A stretch of DNA of 64,000 nt from Embleya sp045207785 (GCF_045207785.1 NZ_CP108776.1:2480001-2544000); one strand, 5' to 3'; shown: positions 1 to 8,258, counted from the stretch's first letter. The notes: generated by a model not told the origin, from the letters alone. Translations and numbers: made by a program.

Positions 1-208
1 GTGTGTGACGGACACGTGCAGTGGCCTTGTGGGCGTGCTGAAATGTCCTGCCGTACAGGGATTTCCGGGTACGGAAGGGCCGTCTTCTTTCACGGTAGGC
101 GACGGTTCACGTCGTGTCTGCAATTTACTCGGAGTTCCTACTATCTGAGACCGCACGCCCATCGCCGGGCGTGGCGAACCGGTCGGAGCGGCGGCTCCGG
201 ACATGCCG
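1..208. other. intergenic sequence at window edge
   Basis: No gene is supported here. It lies downstream of serA, which runs leftward. An inverted repeat CCGTAC-N12-GTACGG lies at 51-74 and could be an operator of a gene outside the window. That is a guess. Confidence 0.4.
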
Positions 209-240
209 AAGGCCCGGGAACCTCGCGGTTCCCGGGCCTT
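209..240 (-). terminator. serA terminator
   Basis: A perfect 14-bp inverted repeat (AAGGCCCGGGAACC, loop TCGC, and its complement) starts 20 bp past the serA stop. On the minus strand the stem is followed by a short TT, as is usual for actinobacterial hairpin terminators. Confidence 0.85.
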
Positions 241-260
241 GCGAGCGGGTGCTGCGGCCG

Positions 261-1850
261 TCAGTCCTCCATGTTGACCGAGCGGACGAACGCGGCGCCG
301 ATCTCGTCGGCGATCTCGCTCAGGTTCTGCGGGGCCACCGTGGTGTCGACGGTCAGCGCGACCAGCGCCTCGCCGCCCTTGGCCGCCCGCGCGACCTGCA
401 TGCCGGCGATGTTGACGCCCGCCTCGCCGAGGTGGCGGCCGATCACGCCGACCACGCCCGGCTTGTCCGCGTAGCGCAGGAAGACCATGTGCGAGGTGAG
501 CACCAGGTCCACGTCGAAGCCGTCGACCTCGACGACCTTCTCGATGTGCTTGGGGCCCGCGAGCGTGCCGGAGACCGAGACCTCGCCGCCGTCGGCGAGG
601 GTGCCGCGGACGGTCACCAGGTTGCGGTGGTCCGGGCTCTCCGAGCTGGTGGTCAGCCGGATCTCCACGCCGCGCTCCTGGGCGAGCAGCGGGGCGTTGA
701 CGTAGGAGACCGACTCCTCGACGACGTCCGCGAAGACACCCTTGAGGGCCGCGAGCTCGAGCACCTTGACGTCGTGCTGGGTGATCTCGCCGCGCACCTC
801 GACGTCGATCCGGACCGCGACGCCGCCCGCGAGGGCGGTGAAGATCCGGCCGAGCTTCTCGGCCAGCGGCAGGCCCGGGCGCACGTCCTCGGCGATCACG
901 CCGCCCTGCACGTTGACCGCGTCCGGCACGAGTTCGCCCGCGAGCGCGAGCCGCACCGACTTGGCCACCGCGACGCCGGCCTTCTCCTGCGCCTCGTCGG
1001 TGCTGGCGCCCAGGTGCGGCGTGGCCACGACGTTGTCGAACTCGAACAGCGGGCTGTCCGTGCACGGCTCCTTCGAGAACACGTCGAGACCGGCGGCGGC
1101 GACCCGACCCTCCTTGAGCGCGGACGCGAGCGCGACCTCGTCGACGATCCCGCCGCGGGCGGCGTTGACGATCCGCACGGTCGGCTTGACCTTGCGCAGC
1201 GCCTCGTCGCCGATCAGGCCGAGCGTCTCCGGGGTCTTGGGCAGGTGCACGGTGATGAAGTCGGACTGCTCCAGGACCTCGTCCAGGGTGAGCAGGCGGA
1301 CACCCATCTGGGCGGCGCGGGCCGGCTGCACGTAGGGGTCGTAGGCCACGATGTTCATCCCGAACGCGGACATGCGCTGCGCGACCAGGACGCCGATCCG
1401 GCCGAGGCCGACCACGCCGAGGGTCTTCTCGGAGAGCTCGACGCCGGTGTACTTGCTGCGCTTCCACTCGCCGTTCTTGAGCGCGGAGCTGCCCTGCGGG
1501 ATGTTGCGCGCGACCGAGATGATCAGGCCGCAGGCCAGTTCGGCGGCGGTGACGATGTTCGAGGTCGGCGCGTTGACGACCATGACGCCGGCCTTGGTGG
1601 CGGCCGGGACGTCGACGTTGTCGAGTCCCACGCCGGCGCGGGCGACGACCTTGAGCCGACCGGCGGCGGCGATCGCCTCGGCGTCGACCCTGGTGGCGCT
1701 GCGGATCAGGATGGCGTCGACGTCGGCGATCGCGGACAGCAGCTCACCGCGGTTCGCACCATCGCAGTGGCGGATCTCGAAATCGGGTCCGAGGGCATCG
1801 ACGGTGGCCGGGGACAGCTCTTCGGCGATGAGAACGACGGGCTTGCTCAC
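261..1850 (-). CDS. serA: D-3-phosphoglycerate dehydrogenase
   Basis: Oxidises 3-phosphoglycerate to 3-phosphohydroxypyruvate with NAD, the first committed step of serine synthesis, in the cytoplasm. The 529-residue protein has the long actinobacterial architecture. A substrate-binding/NAD-binding core carries GLGRIG near 148-153, the active-site Arg of ARGGIVDE near 235 and the His of PHLGAST near 280. An intervening domain and a C-terminal ACT domain (about 455-529, HMVFLRYADKPGVVG) suggest serine feedback control. The GTG start (VSKPVVLIAEE) is chosen because AAGGA lies about 8 bases upstream. The frame stays open to 1955 but without a ribosome site. In S. coelicolor serA follows ilvC directly; here signalling genes lie between them. 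Confidence 0.97.
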   Translation of the reverse strand: MSKPVVLIAEELSPATVDALGPDFEIRHCDGANRGELLSAIADVDAILIRSATRVDAEAIAAAGRLKVVARAGVGLDNVDVPAATKAGVMVVNAPTSNIVTAAELACGLIISVARNIPQGSSALKNGEWKRSKYTGVELSEKTLGVVGLGRIGVLVAQRMSAFGMNIVAYDPYVQPARAAQMGVRLLTLDEVLEQSDFITVHLPKTPETLGLIGDEALRKVKPTVRIVNAARGGIVDEVALASALKEGRVAAAGLDVFSKEPCTDSPLFEFDNVVATPHLGASTDEAQEKAGVAVAKSVRLALAGELVPDAVNVQGGVIAEDVRPGLPLAEKLGRIFTALAGGVAVRIDVEVRGEITQHDVKVLELAALKGVFADVVEESVSYVNAPLLAQERGVEIRLTTSSESPDHRNLVTVRGTLADGGEVSVSGTLAGPKHIEKVVEVDGFDVDLVLTSHMVFLRYADKPGVVGVIGRHLGEAGVNIAGMQVARAAKGGEALVALTVDTTVAPQNLSEIADEIGAAFVRSVNMED

Positions 1851-1924
1851 GGTTTTCCTTCGCGTGCTGCGATGACGGGTGGCCGCGTGGAAGACGCACG
1901 ACGGGGTGGCCTGACGCGTGGCCG

Positions 1925-1956
1925 ATCCTACCGCCGCCCTTGTGAATGACTTCACA
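1925..1956 (-). promoter_or_regulatory. serA promoter with Crp-like box
   Basis: On the minus strand a TAGGAT -10 (1925-1930) lies 18 bases after a TGAAGT -35-like hexamer. Over the -35 is a perfect palindrome at 1941-1956, TGTGAATGACTTCACA, which fits the classical Crp/FNR-family form TGTGA-N6-TCACA. The predicted leader is about 65 nt. The palindrome is seen directly; the regulator is inferred. Confidence 0.5.
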
Positions 1957-2076
1957 GATGTCCGATGTGTGGACTCCGGGCGTGTGGGGCAACGTCTCCG
2001 ACTTCGCGTCGGATCAGCGTGCGGATCGGTCGTGATTGCGATGCGGCCAGTGCCGCGGACGAGGGTCGCGGACCGC

Positions 2077-2469
2077 TCAGTCGGCCGCGAGGAACCAGCC
2101 GATGGTGACCCTGCGCTGGCCGTTCAGGTCCAGGATGACCACCTCGCCCGAACCCGGCCTCGGCAGCGGCGTGGTGCCGCCGTAGGGCAGGGTGCGCGCT
2201 TGACCGTCGTCGACCTGCACCTCGGCGACCGGCGCGTCCTGGGAGCCGCGCCGCCACGTGACCCACCACGTCATGTCGTCGCCGTACTGGAATTCGAGGT
2301 GGACGCGGGACACGAACAGCCAGTCGGCCGGCGTCACCAGGTGACAGCGGGTCGCGTCGCGACCGACCGCCAATGTCGCTCCGGGCCGGCTCGGCGCGCT
2401 TGCCATCAGCATGGCAACCGTCGCCGCGTCGTCCGCCCCCGAAGTCGACGCCATGTTGAGATCGAGCAC
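2077..2469 (-). CDS. FHA-domain protein without output domain
   Basis: A 130-residue protein made almost only of a forkhead-associated (FHA) phosphothreonine-binding domain. LAVGRDATRC and WLFVSRVHLEF match the conserved GR and SR-H elements. GTG at 2469 is chosen because GGGGAGG lies 6 bases upstream and because it aligns the N-terminus (VLDLNM) with MLELNM of the next gene. It is the third of three tandem paralogues and lacks the C-terminal helix-turn-helix-like part of the other two, so it may be a decoy or a partner for them. It is probably cotranscribed from the left-running FHA/PP2C block. The specific function is unknown. Confidence 0.7.
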   Translation of the reverse strand: MLDLNMASTSGADDAATVAMLMASAPSRPGATLAVGRDATRCHLVTPADWLFVSRVHLEFQYGDDMTWWVTWRRGSQDAPVAEVQVDDGQARTLPYGGTTPLPRPGSGEVVILDLNGQRRVTIGWFLAAD

Positions 2470-2573
2470 CGATTCCTCCCCCACGCTCCTGGTCGACAGT
2501 CAATCCCGCGTCCCGATCCCGCCGCTCGGTTCGACGCCACCTTCGGTCGACTCCACCCCGGCGGCTCCGCCCT

Positions 2574-3392
2574 TCAGTCGACCGAGCCACCGCGACGGGC
2601 ACACGGACACGGTTCGCGCCCCACAATGCCGCAGGTGACCGCCGTCTGCGCGATCAGGTCCCACCCTCCGTGCACATGCGGGGTCGTGTCCAGGTAGTCC
2701 GGCCCCAAGAGATCGTTCAATTCCGGGCAGAGCTCGGAACTGTAGAAGTCGCGCCGCAGCTCGGTCTTGCACCGCTCGACCGTGGCCTTGGCCATGTAGA
2801 GCATCTCGCACAACTCGTCGGTGGTCCGGGGACGCTTGGTGGGGCGGCCGTGGATCCAGTCGCAGGACATCCCCGCGAGCACCTCCAGGCGGACACCGCT
2901 CAGCTTGCGGCGCAGTTCCCCGGGTCCCTCGTCCATGGTCTGCGCGGTCGTCATCACCTCTTGCACACCGCGTCCGCCGAGCGGATGCACCGCGCGCCAG
3001 GTGAGCACGATGCTGCGCCGGCGGGCGAGGTCGCTGACGGTGATGGTCCCCGCCGTCCGCGCGGACAGCGGCAGGATCGCGCCGTACGGCACGTCCTGCG
3101 AGGTCTCCCCCTGCTTGATCCGCACGATGGCGACCGGGGTGTCCCGCTGACCACGCGGCCACTCCACCGTCCAGCCGCGATCCTCGCTGTACTCGAAGAC
3201 CAGGTGCCGACGCGAGACGAACAGCCAGTCGTGCGGCGTCAGCAACGGGCGGCACGCGGTGGGGTCGCGGCCCACGACCAGGCGGGCGCCCACCTCGCTG
3301 CGGGTGCGCGCGCTCTTGGGGCCCGGCAGCGGATCGCGTTCCGCCTCGCGGCCGTCCGCGAGCGCGGCGAACGACATGTTCAACTCCAGCAT
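2574..3392 (-). CDS. FHA domain fused to HTH-like domain (copy 2)
   Basis: A 272-residue protein. An N-terminal FHA domain (about 30-140; LVVGRDPTAC, WLFVSRRHLVFEY) would bind a phosphothreonine. The C-terminal part (about 170-260) has RTTDELCEMLYMAKATVERCK, which looks like a winged or sigma-region-4-type helix-turn-helix, and ends in a Cys-containing tail (CAR). ATG at 3392 follows an exact AGGAGG. The frame extends upstream but without a better start. It is closely related to the gene just upstream (3439-4263), so the two are tandem duplicates. Known FHA-regulator fusions (EmbR type) suggest transcription control by Ser/Thr phosphorylation, but DNA binding here is an inference. Confidence 0.75.
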   Translation of the reverse strand: MLELNMSFAALADGREAERDPLPGPKSARTRSEVGARLVVGRDPTACRPLLTPHDWLFVSRRHLVFEYSEDRGWTVEWPRGQRDTPVAIVRIKQGETSQDVPYGAILPLSARTAGTITVSDLARRRSIVLTWRAVHPLGGRGVQEVMTTAQTMDEGPGELRRKLSGVRLEVLAGMSCDWIHGRPTKRPRTTDELCEMLYMAKATVERCKTELRRDFYSSELCPELNDLLGPDYLDTTPHVHGGWDLIAQTAVTCGIVGREPCPCARRGGSVD

Positions 3393-3438
3393 CGTCCCCC
3401 CTCCTCTCCCATCGGCCGGCTCTCCCTCGTCGTCGGGG

Positions 3439-4263
3439 TCACCGGGAGCCGGCGTGTGGCGCGTCGGCACCGCAGGGGCAGGGACCGCGCCCCGTTATCC
3501 CGTGCGTGACCGCCGTCTGCGCTATCAGGTCCCAGCCTCCGTGCACATGACGCACGGTGTCCAGATAGTTCGGGCCGAGCAGGGAGTTCAGCTCCGGGCA
3601 CAGGCCCGAGCTGTAGAATTCGCGGCGCAGTTTGGTCTTGTAGCGCTCGACCGTGGCCGCCGACAGGTGCAGCAGGTCGCAGAGTTCCTTCGTGGACTTC
3701 GCGCGCTTGACCGGACGCCCGTGCACCCAGTCGCAGGACAGCGCGGCCAGCACCTCCATCTCCGTCTCGGAGAGTCGGTTCTGCAACACGAACGGCGCGA
3801 CGTCCTGGGTCTCGGGGACGCCGACGTCGGGCTCGGTGGGCTCGTCGCCGGGCCGTTGCGGCAGGGACACCCGCCACTCGACCAACACCCGCCGGCGGCG
3901 GGCGAGGTCGGTGACCACGACCCGGCCCGGGCGCAGCGAACCCAGCGGCAGCGTCGCGCCGTACGGCACCGGTTCGGACACACCCTCGCGGTCGATCTGC
4001 ACGAGCGCGACCGGGCGCGGGTGCGAACCCTGGAGCCATTCCACGCTCCAGCCCCGCTCCAGCGAGTACACGAACTCCAGGTGCACGCGCGATACGAAGC
4101 GCCAGTCCTTCGGTGTGACCAGCCCACAGCGCGACGGGTCCCGGCCGATCGCGATCTTCTTGCCCGGCTCGCTTTGCACCTTCACCGTGCGCGGCCGGGC
4201 CAGGTCCGACTCCTGCTGGTCGGCGTCGTCCGACGTCGCCACGGTGAGGATCAGTTCGAGCAT
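3439..4263 (-). CDS. FHA domain fused to HTH-like domain (copy 1)
   Basis: A 274-residue paralogue of the next two genes. The FHA core (IAIGRDPSRCGLVTPKDWRF, then VSRVHLEFVY) fills the first half. After an acidic linker (about 145-165) comes LSETEMEVLAALSCDWVHGR and a helix-turn-helix-like segment STKELCDLLHLSAATVERYK. The tail GPCPC matches that of copy 2. The start at 4263 (MLELILT) is set by alignment with its paralogues; ATG at 4269 is equally possible, and neither has a strong ribosome site. It lies 61 bp after the PP2C gene. It probably reads phosphorylation reversed by that phosphatase. No Ser/Thr kinase is present in this window. Confidence 0.75.
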   Translation of the reverse strand: MLELILTVATSDDADQQESDLARPRTVKVQSEPGKKIAIGRDPSRCGLVTPKDWRFVSRVHLEFVYSLERGWSVEWLQGSHPRPVALVQIDREGVSEPVPYGATLPLGSLRPGRVVVTDLARRRRVLVEWRVSLPQRPGDEPTEPDVGVPETQDVAPFVLQNRLSETEMEVLAALSCDWVHGRPVKRAKSTKELCDLLHLSAATVERYKTKLRREFYSSGLCPELNSLLGPNYLDTVRHVHGGWDLIAQTAVTHGITGRGPCPCGADAPHAGSR

Positions 4264-4324
4264 CGCCATCCGTCCGGTCTCGTGCCCCGCGCTGGGGCAT
4301 CGCCCATCTTCGCCCGGTGATCCG

Positions 4325-5971
4325 TCACCAGGCCGTTCCGCCGTCCGACCGTAGAGCCCCGGGGCCGGTCGACGCATCACCGGGTTGCTCGCGGGGGTCC
4401 GCGCCGGAGCGATGACCCTCGGGTACGGGCAGTGCGTCGCATTCGACCACGACTGCCGTGGCGTCGTCGTCACCGCTCTCGACCGCGGTTCTGGTCAAGG
4501 TCGTTGCCGCGTGGAAGGGGTCGCCGTGCACGAGGTCGGCCACGGTCTCGTCGGGCAGGTGGCCGACGCCGTCCGTGGCGAGGACCACACGGTCGCCGGG
4601 GTGCAGTTCGATCCGCTGGAGCTCGGGGTCCGGCGCCTGCGAGCCGCCGAGGGGCGTCGAGGTGAGCAGCCAGGGACGGCCGAACTCCGCGGCGTTGCCC
4701 TGCTCGGTGAGCCGGAACGCCCGCCCGCCGCGCACCAGCCAGCACACGCTGTCGCCGCAGCCGGCCAGGTGCAGTCGGCCGTGTTGCAGGACGGCGGCCA
4801 CCACGGTGGTGCGCATGCCCTCGTACTGCGCGACGCCGTGTCGGCGCACGGCCAGGTCGGCGACCGCTATGGCGGCGCTGAGCCGGTCGCTCCAGCCCGC
4901 GGACAGGTCGGCGGCGGCCAGTTCGGACACCAGCGTGCGCACGGCGACGTCGGCCGCGTACCAACCGGCCGGGTGTCCGCCGAGGCCGTCGGCGACGATG
5001 AACACCTCGCCCGTCGCGGCGTACCGGTCGTCGTTGTCACGGGCCGTCAGCTCCGGTCCCAGGCCCCGCCGTTCGCGTCGGGCGGCGCGCCTGCGGCCGG
5101 GGTGGGAGGAGGTCGACCACGCGGACGCCTGCACGCCGAGCGGTGGGCCGGCGAGCTCCTCGACGTCGTCGTCGGCCGCCTCCGCGCGGCGCAGGCTGTC
5201 GCTGCGCGACGTGGTCGGGACCTCGAGGTCGTCCGCGTCGTCGGCCGGTTCGGCCACCGGGATGGTGCCCGCGGGGGCAGCAGGGGCGGGGGCGGCGGAC
5301 GGGGGCGCTGCGGGCGGCGCGGGAGGCGCCGGCGGCGTCCTGGGCATCGGCGGCACGGTGGGCGGCGGGGGCGGCACGGCGTGCCCCACGGCCATCGTGG
5401 TGTCGGCGGAGCCGGGGACGATCGTGGGCGGCGCGGGCACCGACGGCGGCGGCGTGGGGGTCGCCCTGTCCGGGCGGACCGCGCGCGGGGTCACCGTGTG
5501 CGGGGTCGGATCGGGCGTGCGTTCGGTGGGTTCCGGCGCGGTCGCGAAGGTCTCGGCGGGCCGGGGAGCCTGGTCCCACAGGGATCGCGGCGCGGCCTCG
5601 GCGACGGGTTCCACCACCTCGGGCGCCGGGTCGGGCTCGGGGTCGGCGGGTTCGTACGAGTCGGCCGGCTCGGTCGCGCGGTCCGACGCGGGCTCGGGCT
5701 CGGGTTCGGGCTCGGGTCCGGGTGCCGGCTCGGTCGCCGTCGCCGGGTCGTGGCTCGGTCGCCGGCCGGCCCGCGGGTGCGGCGGCTCGGTCCGGCCGGC
5801 CGGCTCCCGGGTCGGCGCGTCCTCGAAGTCGAGGTAGAGGTCGCCGAAGATGTCGTCGTCCGCCGCCGGTGGTCGCTCGGCGCGCAATTCGTCCTGCCGC
5901 AGCGTCCGTTCCGGGAAGCCACCGCGAGCCGGCACGATCGTCTCCCGACCCGAGTCCCCTCTGCCCCTCAT
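4325..5971 (-). CDS. PP2C-type Ser/Thr phosphatase with Pro/Glu-rich N-terminus
   Basis: A 548-residue protein. Residues 1 to about 290 are low-complexity, rich in Pro, Glu, Ala and Asp, with EPEPEPEP-like runs. The last about 240 residues are a PP2C/PPM catalytic domain with VADGLGGHPAG, GCGDS, VVLATDGVG and DDDATAVVVE, which hold the metal-binding aspartates. It should remove phosphate from Ser/Thr of partner proteins, plausibly ligands of the FHA domains encoded just downstream. ATG at 5971 has GGAG 9-11 bases upstream; the reading frame goes on to 6097 without such a site. There is no membrane segment, and the long disordered arm is unusual for the family. Confidence 0.88.
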   Translation of the reverse strand: MRGRGDSGRETIVPARGGFPERTLRQDELRAERPPAADDDIFGDLYLDFEDAPTREPAGRTEPPHPRAGRRPSHDPATATEPAPGPEPEPEPEPASDRATEPADSYEPADPEPDPAPEVVEPVAEAAPRSLWDQAPRPAETFATAPEPTERTPDPTPHTVTPRAVRPDRATPTPPPSVPAPPTIVPGSADTTMAVGHAVPPPPPTVPPMPRTPPAPPAPPAAPPSAAPAPAAPAGTIPVAEPADDADDLEVPTTSRSDSLRRAEAADDDVEELAGPPLGVQASAWSTSSHPGRRRAARRERRGLGPELTARDNDDRYAATGEVFIVADGLGGHPAGWYAADVAVRTLVSELAAADLSAGWSDRLSAAIAVADLAVRRHGVAQYEGMRTTVVAAVLQHGRLHLAGCGDSVCWLVRGGRAFRLTEQGNAAEFGRPWLLTSTPLGGSQAPDPELQRIELHPGDRVVLATDGVGHLPDETVADLVHGDPFHAATTLTRTAVESGDDDATAVVVECDALPVPEGHRSGADPREQPGDASTGPGALRSDGGTAW

Positions 5972-6018
5972 GTGTCTCACGCTCCACGATGTCGGACCGG
6001 AACGGCAAGTCCGGTGCG

Positions 6019-6048
6019 GCGATAGCACTGCCTCGTTACTGCCTCGTT
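6019..6048 (-). promoter_or_regulatory. tandem 11-bp repeat in the PP2C promoter region
   Basis: Two perfect tandem copies of an 11-bp unit occupy 6027-6048 (minus strand AACGAGGCAGT twice). They are followed by TGCTATCGC, which could hold a -10, about 50 bp upstream of the PP2C start. Heptamer repeats with 11-bp phasing just upstream of a -10 are the usual form of SARP/OmpR-type sites. No such regulator is encoded nearby. Confidence 0.4.
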
Positions 6049-6133
6049 CAAGCATGCTGCCTCGGATGCGGCCATGGCATGTGAACAGGACCGGCAATTC
6101 CTTCGGGTTTACCGAATCATCGGGCCCCGGGGG

Positions 6134-6649
6134 CTACCGCTGTCCGGTACGCACCGCTTCGGAGCCGTCCGCGAGCAGCCCGGCGAGCGCGTGCCGACCG
6201 CGGGCCAGGCGGGCCTTGATGGTGCCCTCGGGCGCGCCCTCGTGCGCGGCGATCTCGGCGACCGACAGGCCGCCCATGTGGTGCATCACGATGGCGCGGC
6301 GCTGGGCCTCGGGGATCTTGCGCAACGCGGTGACGAGCGCGACCGATTCGGGCCCGGGCGCGGGCAGGTCGCCGTCCGGGCCGTGCCGGATCCAGCTCTT
6401 GAGCGCGGTTCGGGTGCGGCGCCAGCGACTGACCGCGATCCGCTGGCCGACGAGTCGGATCCACGCGACGGGGTTCTCGTAGCCGCTGATCCGGTCCCAG
6501 TCCTTCCAGGCCCGGATGTAGGCCTCCTGCGCGGCCTCCTGGGCCTCGCCGAAATCGCCGGTGAGCGCGTACAGGTGTGCGACGAGGGCGCCGTGGCTCT
6601 CCGCGTAGAACACGTCGAAGTCGGCGCGACCGCCCGTGTCCCGTCCCAT
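6134..6649 (-). CDS. SigE-family ECF RNA polymerase sigma factor
   Basis: A 171-residue extracytoplasmic-function sigma factor. Region 2 is at the start (FDVFYAESHGALVAHLYALTGD, then EAQEAAQEAYIRAWKDWDRI). Region 4 is near the end (LRKIPEAQRRAIVMHHMGGLSVAEIAAHEGAPEGTIKARLARGR). It would direct RNA polymerase to a specific promoter set. ATG at 6649 has GGGGGAG 8 bases upstream. A small single-pass membrane protein is encoded just upstream and a PP2C phosphatase downstream. No classical zinc anti-sigma motif (HxxxCxxC) is visible in the neighbours. Confidence 0.9.
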   Translation of the reverse strand: MGRDTGGRADFDVFYAESHGALVAHLYALTGDFGEAQEAAQEAYIRAWKDWDRISGYENPVAWIRLVGQRIAVSRWRRTRTALKSWIRHGPDGDLPAPGPESVALVTALRKIPEAQRRAIVMHHMGGLSVAEIAAHEGAPEGTIKARLARGRHALAGLLADGSEAVRTGQR

Positions 6650-6731
6650 CGCTCCCCCGCGTCCCGTCGCGGCGTGCGTCCTGCCGTGACCCGGTACTTT
6701 ATCCGGCCCGGGGCACGCACCTGATGTCGGT

Positions 6732-7001
6732 TCAGGTCGCGGAATGCCCGCCGCGGACGTCTCTCCCCCACCCACGCGAACGAGCGGGTGATCGGTTCCG
6801 CGTCGCGGTGACCCGAATGACCGCGGCGAGTGCGAGGACCCCCGCGAGGCCGAGGCCGACGACGAAGTGATGTCGTCGCCGGCGCCGCGCGGCGAGAGCC
6901 GCGATCGCGGCCGGGCCGCCGCTCGCCCGCGCGCCGAGGAGGCGGGTCACATCGCGTTCGAGTGTGTCGAACGCGACGTCGAGCGCCCCCTCGTCCGTCA
7001 T
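6732..7001 (-). CDS. small single-pass membrane protein
   Basis: An 89-residue protein. It has an acidic/amphipathic N-terminus (TDEGALDVAFDTLERDVTRL), a run of arginines and one membrane helix (HHFVVGLGLAGVLALAAVIRV, about 46-66), then a short basic tail. ATG at 7001 follows GGGGGAG at good spacing. It is the first gene of the probable sigma/PP2C/FHA group. Its place next to the sigma factor suggests a membrane-anchored partner, for example an anti-sigma-like protein, but no known anti-sigma motif is seen. Function unknown. Confidence 0.6.
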   Translation of the reverse strand: MTDEGALDVAFDTLERDVTRLLGARASGGPAAIAALAARRRRRHHFVVGLGLAGVLALAAVIRVTATRNRSPARSRGWGRDVRGGHSAT

Positions 7002-7209
7002 GCTGCTGTCTCCCCCGTCACCGTCGCTCACATCGCGCGACACGTCTTGTACGGTGCACACGCGCGCCGGGCGGTCGAGGTTGCGCGCGATCGAGGACGC
7101 GGCGGGCAGCCGTCACGCGTGGCCCAGCGTCTCCTGGGCCTTGCGCTGTATGGCGTCCGACACCACCGTGCGATGAATGCCGCGTGAACTGCGGCCCACC
7201 CACACGCGA

Positions 7210-7240
7210 AGGTGCCCCGGACCATCGGCCCGGGGCACCT
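7210..7240 (-). terminator. ilvC terminator
   Basis: An 11-bp inverted repeat AGGTGCCCCGG / CCGGGGCACCT with a 9-nt loop lies 20 bp past the ilvC stop. There is no U-tract, as is common in actinobacteria. Confidence 0.75.
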
Positions 7241-7259
7241 CGAACGCGACCGGCGAGGA

Positions 7260-8258
7260 TCAGGCCTCGTTGGTCACCCAGCTCATCATCTTGCGGAGCT
7301 CCTTGCCGGTGGTCTCCAGCTTGTGCTCGGAGTCCGCCTTGACGTACGCCTTGTACTTCGGCAGACCGGCCTCGTACTCGGCCATCCACGCGGTCGCGAA
7401 CGAACCGTCCTGGATCTCGGCGAGGACCTTCTTCATCTCGGCCTTGGTGTCGGCGGTGATGATCCGCGGGCCGGTGATGTAGTCGCCCCACTCGGCGGTC
7501 TCCGAGATGGACCAGCGCATCTTCTCCAGGCCGCCCTCGTACATGAGGTCGACGATGAGCTTCAGCTCGTGCATGCACTCGAAGTAGGCGATCTCCGGCT
7601 GGTAGCCGGCCTCGACCAGGGTCTCGAAGCCCGCCTTGACCAGCGCCGAGGCGCCGCCGCAGAGCACGGCCTGCTCACCGAACAGGTCGGTCTCGGTCTC
7701 CTCGGTGAAGGTGGTCTTGATGACGCCGGCGCGGGTGCCGCCGATGCCCTTCGCGTAGGAGAGGGCGAGCGCGAGGCCGTTGCCCGACGCGTCCTGCTCG
7801 ACCGCGACGATGCACGGCACGCCGCGACCCTCTTCGTACTGCCGGCGCACGAGGTGGCCCGGGCCCTTCGGGGCGACCATGCACACGTCGACGTTGGCCG
7901 GCGGCTTGATGAAACCGAACCGGATGTTGAAGCCGTGCCCGAAGAACAGCGCGTCGCCCTCCTGCAGGTTGGGCTCCACGGCCTCGGCGTACACCTTCGC
8001 CTGGACCGGGTCCGGGGTCAGGATCATGATGACGCTGGCCTCGGCGGCGGCCTCGGCGGGAGTGACGACGCGAAGGCCGGCCTCCTCGGCCTTGGCGCGG
8101 CTCTTCGAGCCCTCCAGCAGACCGACCCGCACGTCGACGCCGGAGTCCCGCAGCGACAGCGCGTGGGCGTGGCCCTGGCTGCCGTAGCCGAGCACCGCGA
8201 CCTTGCGGTTCTGGATGATGGAAAGGTCGGCGTCGTCGTCGTAGAACAGCTCGGCCAC
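7260..8258 (-). CDS. ilvC: ketol-acid reductoisomerase
   Basis: Carries out the isomerisation and NADPH-dependent reduction of 2-acetolactate or 2-aceto-2-hydroxybutyrate, the second common step of Val/Leu/Ile synthesis. The 332-residue protein is a class I (short) enzyme: an N-terminal Rossmann domain with GYGSQGHAHALSLRDSG and a C-terminal knotted domain with the metal-binding acidic residues of FGEQAVLCGG and EAGYQPEIAYFEC. The GTG start (VAELFYDDDADLS) has AAGGAG 9 bases upstream; the frame stays open to 8324. It is third in the ilvB-ilvN-ilvC group, 139 bp after ilvN with hairpins between. Confidence 0.97.
   Translation of the reverse strand: MAELFYDDDADLSIIQNRKVAVLGYGSQGHAHALSLRDSGVDVRVGLLEGSKSRAKAEEAGLRVVTPAEAAAEASVIMILTPDPVQAKVYAEAVEPNLQEGDALFFGHGFNIRFGFIKPPANVDVCMVAPKGPGHLVRRQYEEGRGVPCIVAVEQDASGNGLALALSYAKGIGGTRAGVIKTTFTEETETDLFGEQAVLCGGASALVKAGFETLVEAGYQPEIAYFECMHELKLIVDLMYEGGLEKMRWSISETAEWGDYITGPRIITADTKAEMKKVLAEIQDGSFATAWMAEYEAGLPKYKAYVKADSEHKLETTGKELRKMMSWVTNEA

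Noticed and set aside
114..1949. Long open frame antisense to serA (611 codons)
   Set aside because: Long antisense frames are common in very GC-rich genes. serA has clear homology and the antisense translation has low-complexity, no ribosome site and no domain.
4385..6025. Long rightward open frames opposite the PP2C gene
   Set aside because: The Pro/Glu-rich coding repeat of the PP2C arm leaves all frames open. The translation is Gly/Arg-rich with no family match.
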